DNA of 64,000 nt from Aphelocoma coerulescens (Eukaryota > Chordata > Aves > Passeriformes > Corvidae), in NCBI RefSeq assembly GCF_041296385.1, contig NC_091020.1, positions 26,283,001 through 26,347,000 of the forward strand. Reading direction: 5' to 3'. Below the pieces are notes generated by a model that saw only the letters and a list, made by a program, of their open reading frames with translations, searched no databases and was not told where the DNA came from. Both the position numbers and the translations under genes were made by a program. Positions 1-13,305 of the stretch are shown here, piece by piece (within the stretch, counting starts at the first letter, position 1; each line of letters begins with the position of its first letter).

Positions 1-3000
1 AAAAGCAGACAAATACGAGTGTTACTATTTTTTCTTTTTAAAGCAATTTGAGTGATGCATCTCTACCAGTTGTGTCAGCTTCAAATAATAGACACCACCC
101 AGAGCCACGCAGCTTTATTTTTTATCTCTTGGTTGGTAGAAGCATATTTATCACTATGTATCTCAAGGATCAGTGGGGTTATAAAGCTTGCTATTTATAG
201 CTACTCTTGGGGTATTGAGCAAGTGACAGTAATTTGTTCCTGTGACATCTAACCTTAGGTCAACTCCAATAGCAGAAGATGGATTTTTACAGGAAATGAA
301 ATGAAAGTACACAGCAGAAGATTAATGCTGTTTTCCAGGCCTGTGGAGAATGCATGCTCCCAATCGCTCTGTGGGAAAAAATGGTCAGGAGCATGTGCTG
401 TGTGTTAAGAACAGAGCAAGCTGTGGTCAAGGTGAGCTGTTCAAACAGTCTATTAGCAAACTGACACACTGGCATTTGTGCATAGAGGAATTGCAGGCTG
501 ACAGTCTAGAAATGAGCTCAGCTCTTCGGGTTCTTTGATTTTGAAAGTCATCTTTAAGTCAGCAACAGCTACAGATAAAATGGGATTTGCTTTTATGTTA
601 GTGGTAAAAGATAAAAGTAAGTTAAAAGTAAGCTAAAGCTTGGCTGTAAATTCCATATAAGAAACATTTTGTACAAGATCAGGTTACTATTTTGCCCTGC
701 ATTACAGCATCTTGTTTTAATTACATTTTCTGTTTGTAAGAAAATAGGGACTGCATATTGAAACATGTTCAGAAGAGTCCCTGACACTAAAACCCTTACT
801 GATAGGCTATACTAGTCCACAACTCACAACCTACATTAAAGTCTCTTAAAAGAAAATATTGACCAGAAGACTTACTTTCCCCACAAGCCAACTGTTCTTA
901 ATTTATTTGGAATTAAAATGATAAGGAAGGTCTTTCCAAAGATGTGGGTGTATAAAGACATTAATTATACAATCTAGTCATTAAAATAATGCTACTAACA
1001 GGAACTCAGCCAAGTACCTGAAAATTATTTCCACCTTCTTATAACAGACCTGTCATCCTCAGCCACCACCAACGCCCTTAATAAAGGTGTATCTTCTAAC
1101 ATGCTCAAAAAATTTCAGCCTTGCCAACCAAATTTCACACTTGACCACTAAAGCCATATAAGCCCCCAATGTCCCAAAACAGCTGGGAAAAGCCATGCTA
1201 ATTTCACCTGTGTGAAAGCCAAGGCTGGTAGAAAAAGCATTATTAATTACAAAAGGTTCGATTTGCACTTGGAGTGACAAAGGTCACACAGCTACATAAA
1301 GATAATACCCTCAAAAAGGACCTTCATAAGTCCCTGGACATTTCTCTGGGAGATGGTTGCCAAGTCCTATCCTGCTGTGTGATAGAAAGTCACTGATAAA
1401 TGACTGTAAGTGGAAGGTCTTCAATTCAGTTTTGATTTATTAGTGCCCAATTAGAACAGACACTTTAAGTAACAGTTGCTACGGTAGCCAAACACTGCAG
1501 CTGTGACTCTGGGTGGTGGGGAAGGCAAGGAGTCAAGAACAGGTGCAAGATTTTAAATGTGCAGTTCAAGTGGGGAGCAGACATTCATGGATCACATGTA
1601 TGCCCCAAATCCCCCTTTCAGCCCTATCTACACACACACACATCTTCACCACCTATCACGCTGCCAGAAATCCACTCATTTATTGCTTAAAGGTCCTGTA
1701 GCAGGTGAAATAAGACCAGACAACTGTGACCAATCCTTCTACATCTTCACAGGTCAAATTCCTGCCAAAAATGCACTGAATTCCCCTTTGCAATAGGAGA
1801 GAATTGGAAGACTGGAAAAATACACCAAAAAAAGTAGTTGATGATTTTTTACTGCTTCAGAATAAAGTTCCCTGTTCAGCGCATCTAATTTTTGGGTGAG
1901 TAGGGCACCTTCACCTTCACATCATGTATGGGTTTTTCTGTCTCCATCCTCTTCCCCCTGTTTTAAAATTTATGGTTACCATTTAAGCTGATTTCAATTT
2001 CCATTAATAATATGTGCAACTGATGTACATTTAAGTGATTTTAATCATGTCGTAGTGACAAGTTTAGCTTAAAGCAGGGCTTCACTTAGAACTATCAAGT
2101 AAATTTCTCTTGAAAAGGTCAGTTTAACATTTAACAGGAGGGCCCATTCCAGACAAATTAGAATTTGCTCCACTTGCTTCAAGTGCAAACACTTTTTAAG
2201 CTGGCTTCAAGAGAGGCATGTCAATCAGAAGAGAAAAGTGTCAGGCACCTAAGAGAAAAGGTTCACTGATGCCTCCCCACACAGCCAGCCCAAGGACTGC
2301 TCAGACACATGGGCAAAACTGAAATATTCCTGCCTCGCTGTTCAAGATCTGGGGCCAGACCAACCCACAGAAAGTAGGGAAAGCAGAGCTGGGGGAGATT
2401 GGGCAAGCCCCTGACAAGTCAGACTTCTTACTTCTAGTTGCTGCAGCAACAGGAATGCAGTGGGAACAGCTTTCTGTGAGAGAGAGGGGTTATTGTGTGT
2501 GCATCCCACGAGGATTTCTTATTGCTCCTGCGCCTGGCAGAGGCATTTGGGCTTTCCAGGAGAGCAGCACAATAAGCAGAGAGGCAATACCTGTAATGCT
2601 GTCTCAGTGGCACTCTCAGCAGTAGCCCAATTCCATACACCCTGCAGCTGGTGACAGCTGGCATCACCACAAATAAAACACAAAAAATATGCCTGTGCTT
2701 GTTGCACTTGAATCCTTGAACCAGAACCTCTGGAGAACACAGTGACATCAGATCTTGTGGTACCTCCACGTTGCTGATGAGCCTTTCACTGTTAACAGTA
2801 AAGCAGAGCCTGTAACCTCCTGTTGCTGTGCCACCCATGCAAGAGTGTAATGTGTCCTAGTAGATCTTTTCCCTTGAAAATAAATTTTCCCTAAGGATGT
2901 TCTCCATCAAGTGACAGTTTCCGAATAGAATCAACACATCTTCCAGGGACCTGTCCAGCCTTCCTAGTAGCTGCCTGAATGACATCATCCATTTAGTGAC

Positions 3001-3076
3001 AGATTTCACAGTCCTTTTTACTATCATGTTTTACTAGTTTCAAAAATGCAAAGATCCTCATAAAACAGAAACTCTG
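1..3076. other. Non-coding stretch, nothing recognised
   Basis: AT-rich single-copy-looking sequence. Open frames are short and overlap on both strands, including a 134-codon minus-strand frame at 2434-2838 that is crossed by comparable frames on the plus strand and resembles no protein I know. A short (CA)n run lies near 1630. I see no repeat family, CpG island or RNA gene. Confidence 0.6.
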
Positions 3077-3120
3077 TTTGTCTAGACAGCCAAGTAAGTT
3101 TGTCCAGACTGCTAAGTAAG
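3077..3120. repeat. 22 bp tandem repeat, two copies
   Basis: Two adjacent 22 bp units (3077-3098 and 3099-3120) differ at three positions and both end in CTAAGTAAG or CCAAGTAAG. The adjacency and length suggest a small tandem duplication that has since diverged. No coding or structural role is visible. Confidence 0.75.
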
Positions 3121-3277
3121 TTCATAATGGTGTAACTTTCCCCTGACAACTCCCAAGTTCTCCAGGAGTCCTGGAGAAGCCTCAAAGAGTATTTTTGACA
3201 TTTGTGCTGTCACACTGCCTGAACAATCTTCATTAGTTCACAGGTTTGTGCTTCTGCCTAGAAAGAGTGGCTGGGGG

Positions 3278-3354
3278 GAAAAACAAAGCAAACAACAAAA
3301 AGAAAAAAAAAAACACAATAAAACAAAAAACAAAGCCACATACACACAAACACA
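3278..3354. repeat. A-rich low-complexity patch
   Basis: A run dominated by A with interspersed C (AAAC, ACAAA and CACA motifs), including an uninterrupted A stretch near 3302-3313. It could be simple low-complexity sequence or the decayed tail of a retroposed element. No recognisable element body lies next to it. Confidence 0.7.
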
Positions 3355-6300
3355 GTATTTGAAAGTTCAGGGATAAAACTGAAATTTAATTCGGGCATCT
3401 GCAGGGTCACTTGGAAATGCCTCAGATACCTTTTCACTTTAGAAAATGCCAACCTGCCGAAGCAAAACTTTTCAGAAAAGCTCCTGAATGGAATTTCCTT
3501 GGAAAAAACAGAAGGAGCAGATTTTTTTACATCTGAGATGTGAAAGGTCCAGGCTTTGTAGGAAAGAGAGGACAGTCAGCTCAAGTACTGATGCATCCGT
3601 AGCTGTCTAAGCATTAAAACAACAGCTGGGGCTGCTACTGCAGCAATCACCAACACAGTGAAATTAGTTTCAAGCAAATCCTCCTTTACAGCAAGGAAAA
3701 CACTGAGATGCAGTAATTCTCAAGTGATACAAAACTTCAATTTAGGAGCATCATCCATCTGAGGGGAGCTCTCTCAGCCACTGTACTACTAATTGTTGTG
3801 GGTTGGTGCTCTCCTTCACCCCTTTGAACTCTGCTTGTGTGTAGGACAGAGAAAGATGTTTAATAATGCAACCACACTCATGATTATGGAGAAGAGTAAT
3901 AGATTCACCAGCAATTTGACTAATCAAGCTGACAAAGTGATTGAGTTCAAAAAGGGAAGGACTCTCCCAGCAGCAGTTCATTAAAATAAAAATGAAATTC
4001 TGCACACTTCCATTTTAGCAAAATTTACTGGTTCAAAAGAGGGAAGAAAAAGGAATAGCCTGTATAATCTCAACTATCAGCAAGAAAAATCAGGTATAGG
4101 ATACAGCTAAGACTGGATTAGCTCTTTTAACTTCATTACAATTAGCAAACAAAACCTGCAGAGAGGAGGTTCTGAAAGGAAAGCCCTTGCACCTAGAACC
4201 ATTAGGCCAGGTGATTGTGAACAGTGGTTGAACATGATGGATATTCTCATAGCAATGGAGACAACCGTGGCTCTGAGGGAGGACCATGACAAACTTCAGA
4301 AAGTAAGACAGAGTTTTTTTATGAGAAATGTGTGTTTGCAAGAAAAAAGTAAAGCTGCTTTGAAAATGGAAAGCTGACTCATCCACACAGCACAGCAGTG
4401 GTCCCATGAAGTTTTCAACAGTGTGAGGCTGCTGAGAGTCAAGGAACTCAGCCTGGGTGGCAGTGTGAGAATATATTAAAGTAAGTGTCTTTTTGTGAGA
4501 ATGTTTTATTTATAAGAGTAGAACAGAACTGTTGGAAAGAATGAAATAAAACCCCTTTGATTTTATTTATTATCTTACTTCATGTTAAAACTTAATGGGA
4601 AAAATCCTGAAGTTATTAAGAGTTAAAAAACTACATGTTTTATTGGATTCCTGAGCTGTTACAAGTTTAATTGTAACATTTCAAAATGGTGTAAAAGATG
4701 AGATAGATGAGAGAAGCTGCTCCTGAAGAGAGTGGAGGAAACAAGAAAACATGGCACAGGAAAAGCTACCTCTTAAATGGCCCTTAAGGACCATTAAGGG
4801 ACATTGACAGAATCAGGCAGAGGAAGGGCTTTAACCTGCGGGTGAAGAAGCAATTGTGTCTGCAGAAGAAATGTGTTACAATCCAAATTAGTTCAAACCA
4901 TCCAGAAAATCCATCAGTCAGGCATCCAAGTGGGACAAACAATCCTGAACACTGTAAACAGGTAACCAAAAAGGACGGTACTAGTGTTCCAAGACTGGCT
5001 TGATGGCTTGGTCACTGATGCAGGACAGTAGAAGAGGGAACCTGAGGGTGGGGGAGAAACTGCACATTCCAAAATTCCTTGTGGCAACACCAGACACTGA
5101 ACCCCTTGCTACCAAAAAAAGGGAATTGCCCTGAACTCTTTTACCTTTGCATTTGCCAGATACATTTTTCATCCCCGTGGTGTACAGACACCAAAAGAAA
5201 AGAGCATATGTTTCCAAATTTCATCAGCCCTGTTGAAAAGCATGGAAGAACACCAACTGTATTTAGGTCCAGACTCAGGAACATAACCAAATTCTGCAAA
5301 ACAGATGTAACCACCAATGCTGGGAGTTCTTATTGGCCAGGAAGTGGAAATAAGGCTAATCTTGGGACTGTGAAACACTTATAGTCCCACTTTCACATTC
5401 CAGACATTTGCAGTTCTTTGGGAAATTTCTATGCATTAGGTCCCAGTTCTTTACTGAGTTTCTATTCCCAAGGAAGGAAATATTTAACTGAAGCCACCAT
5501 TTCCAAATATGATGTTGCTCAACTATCAAAGAAAAAAATGGACAGCCAAGGTAAAACACCTGTTGTCAATTTTTTTGTCTGAGCACAAACTCATTGAGCT
5601 CAAATGTATCTTCTAAGGGCTGTGTAAAGGTGAGCAGGTAAAGGAATCTTATTGTACAGAGAGGGACAAGCAGACAACTCTAGTGCTTGTACTGTCACTC
5701 CTGAAACATGAGGTCTCTATGCCTCCATTAATTAAGGCTGTTGAGCTCGATCAGAGGCTGATCAGTCTTCAAGCCCTGGACTTGTGCATAATGATTAACT
5801 CCTAGCTCACCTTAATAAAACCTTGAACCAAACATCTCCTTTGGGTACTCAGAGAGGGAGAAACCAGCTCAGCTAATTAGACAGAGTTGTCACAGCAGCT
5901 AATCAGCACACCTACATTCATCCCAGTGATTGGTACCAGCTGGGGAATAATTTCAAAAATTTACCAGGGAATTAAGAAAGCACACCTTTGGGACCTGCTG
6001 GAATAGAAGTCTTTGGCTGACAGAGCAAAAAAGATGCAGGAGATGAAGCAGCAGCTAAAAGTAAAGTTTGCTTTAGAAAATCAGGAGTGAAGACAGGCAA
6101 AACACACAAGAAGTGGTTCTTGTGGCAATTGATAGATCACCTGATCTGCAGCGCTGGTGGGCAATGGAGCAGTAGTCTACTTTAGGGGAAGCACTTGTAA
6201 GAAAGCGTCATAAATTAATCCCAGCAAGTCAGCCTAGAGTGCAGCAAATGACAGCACTGGAACACAAACAGTAAGTAAATCACATCTACCCCCGCCTGGG

Positions 6301-9300
6301 GACTGGGTCTAGATCTCTGTTCTTTGCCTCCAGACAAACCCAGTCCTAGTCTATTATTTCAATTAATGGAACAGTCTTTTTATACTGAATGAAGATATTA
6401 TTACTTGTCTACTCTATGACTCTGACAGAAAGGCAACACTAACAGTGAATCTTCCTTACTGTACCACTGGGCATTAACTCAGCTGGTAGTGCTGACAAGT
6501 CCTGTCCAATTTAGAGGCTGCTAAGTTCAGCTCCTTGAGTGCAACTACCTCATCTTTGCAGGACTCTGTCAGTAGACGAGTTATGCTGCCAGCCATGTCC
6601 CTTCAAAGAATCTAAGCCTCTTGGCAGTTTATCCCTTTTTTTTCTTTTCTTTGGCATTTAGACATTACAGAGTGATATTTCAGATATAGCTGAGGTTTTG
6701 AACAGACTGTCCTGTGAGCTCTGGAAATCAGGAGCAGCAAGCCTGGGCCTTCTGTCAGGACTACTGACAGCTCATGATCTGAGCAGATGAGATTTGTCTG
6801 CCACAGGTCTCTGCCACAGCTGTACAGCCACACACTGGGCACAGCTGGTGCCTAAAACCAGGGCAACCACCTGCACCCCCTCCACAGAACCACAGAGCAG
6901 GAGAGGCCGTAGCACCCTGCTGCAGAGAAACAGGAACTAAGCTCGGTCAGTGACGTCTAACAGCTACTGTGGCATGCCTGACGTGCTTTTTTCCTGTTTT
7001 GTCTCCCAGAAAGGGCATGGTGACCACAGTAACATATAACAAAACAGCCTTAGCTGGCCATTGATCAAACCAACCTAACCATGCCCACCTATCTGATTCT
7101 CAGACAAATTCTTCTTTAAAATTTACCTCTGCCTTATCTCCAAATCCGTGGATGACAACCCTATTCGTGCTGTTGAGACAACTGAGTTTGATTCTTCATA
7201 GAGCCCTCTAAGTTCACTAATCTCTTTATTAACTTTAGCACCTATTCACACACTGCAAATCTCTCCTAGGAATAAGATGCCAACACCAGAAGGTGTAAAC
7301 TCCTCCAAGAATTAGGGCAGCAACCTGAGAATCACTGCCTGATGTGCCAGCAACACTTCCTTCCCTGCTGCAGCAGGCTCACCTGTGTGCTGTATCCACC
7401 CAAATCACAGGATTCTCAGCTGGAACAGTCACAGTCCAAGGACTGTGGTACATCACTGGTTGGTGCCCAAACAAACAGAAAGGAGCCATTTTACAAATAC
7501 TGAAAAATACTCAAAAGAACTTTGTGTTCCTACGGATGGTAGAGAAAAGACAAAACAAATCAGACAACAAAAATTCTGTCTTTTTGGATAGGTAATGAGC
7601 CTGACCCAAAGGTTACCAAAATCTGCACAAGCCTTTCCACAGACTTAACGACAGTTTACAGCAGACTTTGTGTAATTACCTTATATAATTACATAAAAGC
7701 CTGCTAGAGGTTTAGTGAGAAGACAAATGTTTATGGCAACGGGAAAGTTCCTGATGGCCATGTGATGTTCCAGAAGAAAATATAAATATATTACTTAGCT
7801 TTCAGAGCAAGACTTAAAGCTTCTTGACACTAACAAAGGAAATGTCAGAAGCAGGGAGTCCAGAGAAGCAACATTTTAGAAAGGAAAGGAAGGGACAAAC
7901 CTATGTGGGAGGACAGGATGACAATGCCCAGTGGGATATTAAAGCATGTACATGATCACTGTCAAGTGTTGGCCAAATAACATGTAAATTAAGGCATCTG
8001 AGGCATCTGAGATGTTGCTGATTCACTTAGCATTCTCTACCCCTTCCTGGATGAATTTGAGCTCATTAGGTGCAGCTGGAAGACAACAGCTCCTGTGAGA
8101 AATAAAATCAGGTGCCAGAATGACTGGAATTATGGAACCAGATTTAGACCACGCAACTTGTGTACTTTCCCAATGTGCCAGACCAAGCTATGGCCTCTTT
8201 GTGTTTTCCAAATTAAGAAAAAAGTCCACCACCAAAAACAGAGCCCGAAAGTTACTAACACAAGTGTCAGTGCTCAATCTTTAAGGGATAGGGGGAATTT
8301 CTGCATAACAATAACTGCATGATTCCCCTTTTCCCCCACTTTCCAGCAGTGAAAAGCAATTTTGCAGCCAGTAGAGGCTGACTCACCCTATCAGATGCTG
8401 AACTCCCAGACCTCACAGAAGCTAACGCTGCCTTTCAGATTTCATTCTCAGAACACAGAAGACACAGCTTACTAGAATTTTAATCTCCTCTGCTTTTTCC
8501 TTTCTGACCAACATTTCTACATGTACTTTTGGAGAGGCTTTTTCTCACAGGAAGTCAGATCTGTCATACAGGGAAGGAGCAGGTAGATTCAATTCTCTAC
8601 ATCACATCCAACCAGAAGAAGGCAGAGAAGCCACCAAATTCTTTCAGAAAATTCAAAAACAAAGCCAATAATGCCCCCATTGTAGGCTTAGGCCCACAAA
8701 TTAAATAGGAGTAACTGATGTTTTTCATCACGTCCCAAGCAACTGGGTCTTAAGAGTCAAGGTTGTTGCCACTTCTCTGAAGAGAGAAATATTTCTGAGG
8801 TGCTAGAAACAATCTGGCCAGCCTGCAAACAATACAGAGGTGAAGATCATCCAAAACCATCACTACTTTAGTCTTCCATACTTCCATTCTCTGGTAAGCA
8901 GTGTTATACAAACGTACAACAGCACGAGTTTACTGAAAAGCCAGAATTTTTTTCTTAACTTCTGAATGGAGCTTTCCAAAGTTTCCCTTTTTACTTTCTC
9001 TATTCATTAAAAGGATAAGGCAATGCTTAAAGAGCAATCAATAGAACTCAAGAATACTCTGTTCTCCAGCTGCCATATGAAGCTCCTTGCCCTAAAGGCT
9101 GCACACAAATGAAATTTTATGTCATTTACTGCTTTTTCACTTTCACTCTCCAACATGCTGAGTGGCCAGTTCATTTAGAAGATAAAAAAGAGCTGTGTGA
9201 GTTTTCCTTCATCATACAGTAAGATTTCAAAAATATAAAGAGTGTGTCAGAAAAAGAAACTGGATGGCTAAAGGCACAGAAAAACCTCTTCCTTCTCAAG

Positions 9301-12300
9301 CACTAATTCAGCTCTCTGCATCTGACAGAGGCCAACAACCACCTGGTGCTTTTCAGCTGTCCATCCTCCTAATGCTAAAAGATTTTATTGGTTCAAATGA
9401 TGGATACATTCTGAGAACAAAAAGTAAACCACACAAATACACCCACCAAGGGCTAATAAATACCTCCACTAAACACTTCTGCTGTTTTAAGAAGTTGTGG
9501 AGCCAGAAGTCAGTATCAGCTGAAAGGCTACATCAAAATAGTAACACACATGGCCTGGCCTTGTTGCTATACCCTTGTCATCTTTGCATGCTGCAGGTTC
9601 ACTGGATCAAATGGATCTTTGGTTCAATCCAAAACAGCCCTCAGTACAACTGCAATGGATCTTCCTTGTTCAGTGATCAACTCCTACTGACTTGATGGAA
9701 TTACTTATAATAAAAAAGGCTAGAGTGCTAGTTATTATAACAGCAGTAAATAGCCTCACACATTCCCTCAGTTAAATGAGACACACTTGGATTATGGATT
9801 TGGTTTGCAGGTAAATTGCAACATGCAGGTCCTCTGCATAATAACTCTAGATCTTTCATGTTCTTCAATACCAAACTGAAAACCACTTTTTTCCCCCCTT
9901 TTTTGTAAAGCACTGATCAGCATTTCAGGAGTTACTGCGCATCAAAGATAATCCACAAATATAAATGAGGCTATTATATCTCTATACATGTTCTTTTCAT
10001 GCAATTTCAACAGAAATTCTGCAAATTAACATGCCCTGTTTACTCTGAGAGCTTTATTACATCTTCTTTCTAAACCAATTGACTCAGCATGTTTCTTCTG
10101 AAACAAAAAATAGCAACTGAATGTAGCAGAAGCCAACTGCCAAGCCCAGTGCAGTTCTATAATTACATTAATAGAGGGCGTGAAGAATGAATTTATACTT
10201 ATTACAATACCTACCATTATTTTCTAATAGGACATAGTAGACTTTACAGCTACACTAACTGTATTTTGACCCACCTTTTCTGTTTATTTTGTACTTTAAT
10301 GGTGCTAAAAAGCTAAGTGGTAATAGTAGCCATCCAAATAATATCAGTAGTAAGTAGAAAAGCCTAACAAGAAAGGTGATGCTGCTTTTTTTGATCACTG
10401 GCCAGCAGTAATTTCTGGAGCTTGTGGGAAGTGGTGCTGTTTGACTCAGGTCAGTGAATTAACTCCAGCTTCTACAAGCAGAAGGGCTGACTCCCCACAC
10501 AACCCTTCTCACCTTAACCATGTCTAATCTTCTTTGCTCCAAAAATCAGATTTCCTCCCCCATCTCTCATCGGTGTTTGTCATCCTTTACCTGTCCTGAG
10601 TAATCATTCGGCCACCTTATTCCACCATTTATATCTTCTTCCCTTTATCTCCCAAGTCACTATTCTAATACAGACACCAAACTTGGTTCAGTTGCAATTT
10701 TATGCATTTGCTATATCCATGACCTTAGGAGGAGGTTTCTGATCTGTTTAATTTTATGTCTATTTTTTAATTGAAATCAACATTTCAGTTAGTCTCTAAC
10801 TTCTGCCCAGAAATCCCATCTTGGGAAGAGTTTTACTGAAATTTGAATGCTGTCTTAAAAATCTTTACATGCCAAGTCAGTATCTTAAACATTTCAAAGC
10901 TCTAATTTCTTCAAAAATTCAGCTCCTGGCTCCTTACCTTATATAGTCATTGATCAGATCAATGCATTTTGGTCTTTTCACAGTGGGACATGAAGTCCAG
11001 TTTTTTGCCTTTTCCAGCTCCTACACACTGTCCAGTCTTTCTCCATGCAGTAAGTAGATATTACATAGTCCTGTAAGTTCAACCTTCAGCCCCTGTCCCT
11101 GAAGTTATTCTTTGTTGAGCTAAAATACAGTTTTTCAAGTGAGCTCAGCTTACTAAGCCATCCATTTGCCCACTGTGACTACCCCAGTCTCATTTTGATT
11201 CACTACCCCACCTGTCTCAAAACTTGGAAATTATACCAGATTTATTACCAGACTAATGGCAAAGAGGGCCTATATCACTGCACCTACAGCTAACCTTCCT
11301 GAATGTCATTAGACATACCTTGCCAGGAGAGGATTCCTGGCACATCAATTTTGGTTCTCATGAATTTGCTGATTCTTGATTATGCCTAACCAAATATTTC
11401 ACTATCCAACAGCCACAAACCCATACAGCGACAGGACGCAAATCTCCAAACCCCAGCCAGTATCCTGCTCTCTGAATCATGCAGCTCTCTCATATCACAG
11501 TAAGTTCATTCATACTCCTGCTCACTCAGATCACAAACTGGGCTGATTAACGCACAAAGAAACACTAAATAAGAAGTAGAATCCCTGTTCTGAATCCAGG
11601 GCCCTTTTGCTTCAATCAAACAAATTATTGTGTCGAGGAAGAAAAGCCAGGAGATTGAAAACAACTCCTCCAAGTCTCTCCTAAGGCAGCATTTTGCTTC
11701 CAAATGCTGTTGTGCATCATCTTAATAAAGCACTTAAGGAAATAAATCATAGGCTATTAAAACACTAGTGACATCACAGTTGCTTCTTTGAGCAACATCC
11801 ACATCTTGAATTTACAATCCATGTGTGCTGAGTAGCTGGTGGACTGTAAAGAAAAAATTAAAAAAAGCATATTGGCTTCTTCCTTCTTTGGCTCCTTTAC
11901 CAGAGATAAAGTCGACTGGGATTGTAATGTGCTTTTCTTACAAAAGAGTTAGCATTGTGAAAGCTGTTAACATACAGGGAGAGATTACAAAGAATAAGAC
12001 CATTTACCTTTGAAAAGGGAGCACTTAGAAGGAAAATTTACTGAGGTCTTTGAGTTTCTTTCTTACTACCTTCACCGTGACTAGCCTCTAAATTTTATGC
12101 TGCCTCATAACAAGAGAGCACATCGTCACTTGAGCATTGGCAGGGAAGTGAAGAGAAATTATATTTCCACAATGCCTGTAGTCAGTGCACACTGCTCACA
12201 GCCAAAGGAGGTCAGAGTCCCTGCAAGCCACAGATGCGCTCACTGGAAAGGGCCAATAGTCTATAATTGAGATAAGTTACATTTTTAACTAGATAATAAT

Positions 12301-12763
12301 GTCATGTGGCAAGCCCTCAAAACTCATGTTTTGGGGCATAAGCTGATTCCTGCAGAAGAGCAAGAAAGAAAAGTTATCCAAGAGATAGTAGGTTTCTTAT
12401 TGAAAGTTTAACACTGGTAATAGCTGTCATTTATTGGGCACTGCTGGAGGCAGGCTAGGAAAAAAATAGTCTCCCTCTTGAAAACACTAGCAAGGAAAAC
12501 TCATTTTGAGGAAGAACTGTGCAATAACTTCACATTCTTACCTACTCCACAGAATGGTGTTGCTTTCACTTAGGCAGTCCTACCATGGAGTAAGGAGGAA
12601 AAGAAAGGCTCTAGTTCTGCCTCACTCACCTCACAGAAAACACAAGAACAGAGGAGCTGAAAAGTTACAAACACAATTAGGAAAAAAAAGCTTGTTCTAT
12701 CTCTTCATAAAGAAAATAAAAATTTCATGTTGCTGCTACCTCTAGTGCTTTTCCCAGCAATGC
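3355..12763. other. Non-coding stretch, nothing recognised
   Basis: About 9.4 kb of AT-rich sequence without a recognisable gene, RNA or repeat. The longest frame is 143 codons at 9264-9695 (plus). Its predicted product has no signal peptide, membrane segment or motif that I recognise, and no splice or promoter context supports it. A small imperfect palindrome with CCCTTAA/TTAAGGG arms sits at 4781-4800. The decayed CR1 density seen further right is not evident here. Confidence 0.55.
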
Positions 12764-12791
12764 CACACAGTCCGTGGCACACAGTCCGTGG
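12764..12791. repeat. 14 bp perfect tandem duplication
   Basis: The unit CACACAGTCCGTGG occurs twice back to back (12764-12777 and 12778-12791) without mismatch. This is typical of a recent replication-slippage event. It falls inside a chance 100-codon open frame at 12727-13029 and leaves that frame shifted between the copies. Confidence 0.85.
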
Positions 12792-12996
12792 TCATAAAAC
12801 ATCTTCTGTGGTGATTTTCCTTCCTTGGAAAGAGTTTAGAAGGACGGTTTTGGTTCTGATTTCTTACCCTTTTGCAAGGATTAGCCTCTGTTCAGGCAAA
12901 ATCCAAACTAACATCGCACATTGGCCCAAAGATGACAATCCACCCTGCCTGCAAAGGCATACAAGGGTTTCTAACGCTTCTGTTAGGTATTGGAAG

Positions 12997-13044
12997 AGAA
13001 TATATCAGACATCGGGCTTGGTAATATAGAATATATCAGACATC
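12997..13044. repeat. 17 bp direct repeat pair
   Basis: AGAATATATCAGACATC occurs at 12997-13013 and again at 13028-13044, identical, separated by 14 bp. The distance suits a local duplication of about 31 bp followed by divergence of the part between the copies. Confidence 0.8.
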
Positions 13045-13184
13045 TGGTAAAGCAGAGTTCAAATCTCTGTTAGACTTCACCCATGGAGAGAGACTGTAGG
13101 CTTATGCAGCTCTGTCTCCACCCTCACTCTTCCAAGACTGGATTCTACTAGCCAGTTTAATCTAAAACTCTCAGCTCGTGTACT

Positions 13185-13305
13185 GCACGTGGACAAGTAA
13201 CGTAACCCCATGACCCACACATGCAGTGGTGAAGAAGCTTGCCTAAAGCTGGATGTAGGAAGGCCAGGACTCAGAACTGTCCATCTCATTCCACAGCTCT
13301 AAACA
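13185..13305. repeat. Possible ancient SINE (MIR/CORE-like) fragment
   Basis: The stretch around 13228-13290 (a GAAGCTTGCCTAAAG phrase followed by a CCAGGACTCAGAACTG phrase) resembles the conserved core of MIR/CORE-SINEs, which reads 'gacttgccc-aaggtcacac ... gccaggactcgaacc'. A nearby phrase at 13189-13207 resembles the other strand of the same family, so orientation is ambiguous. This is recognition by eye of a very diverged element and could be coincidence. Confidence 0.3.

Noticed and set aside
2434..2838. 134-codon minus-strand open frame
   Set aside because: Overlapped by other open frames on both strands; residues look like a translation of non-coding sequence.
9264..9695. 143-codon plus-strand open frame
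   Set aside because: No recognised domain, no splice or promoter context, and ordinary length for a chance frame in a 64 kb two-strand search.
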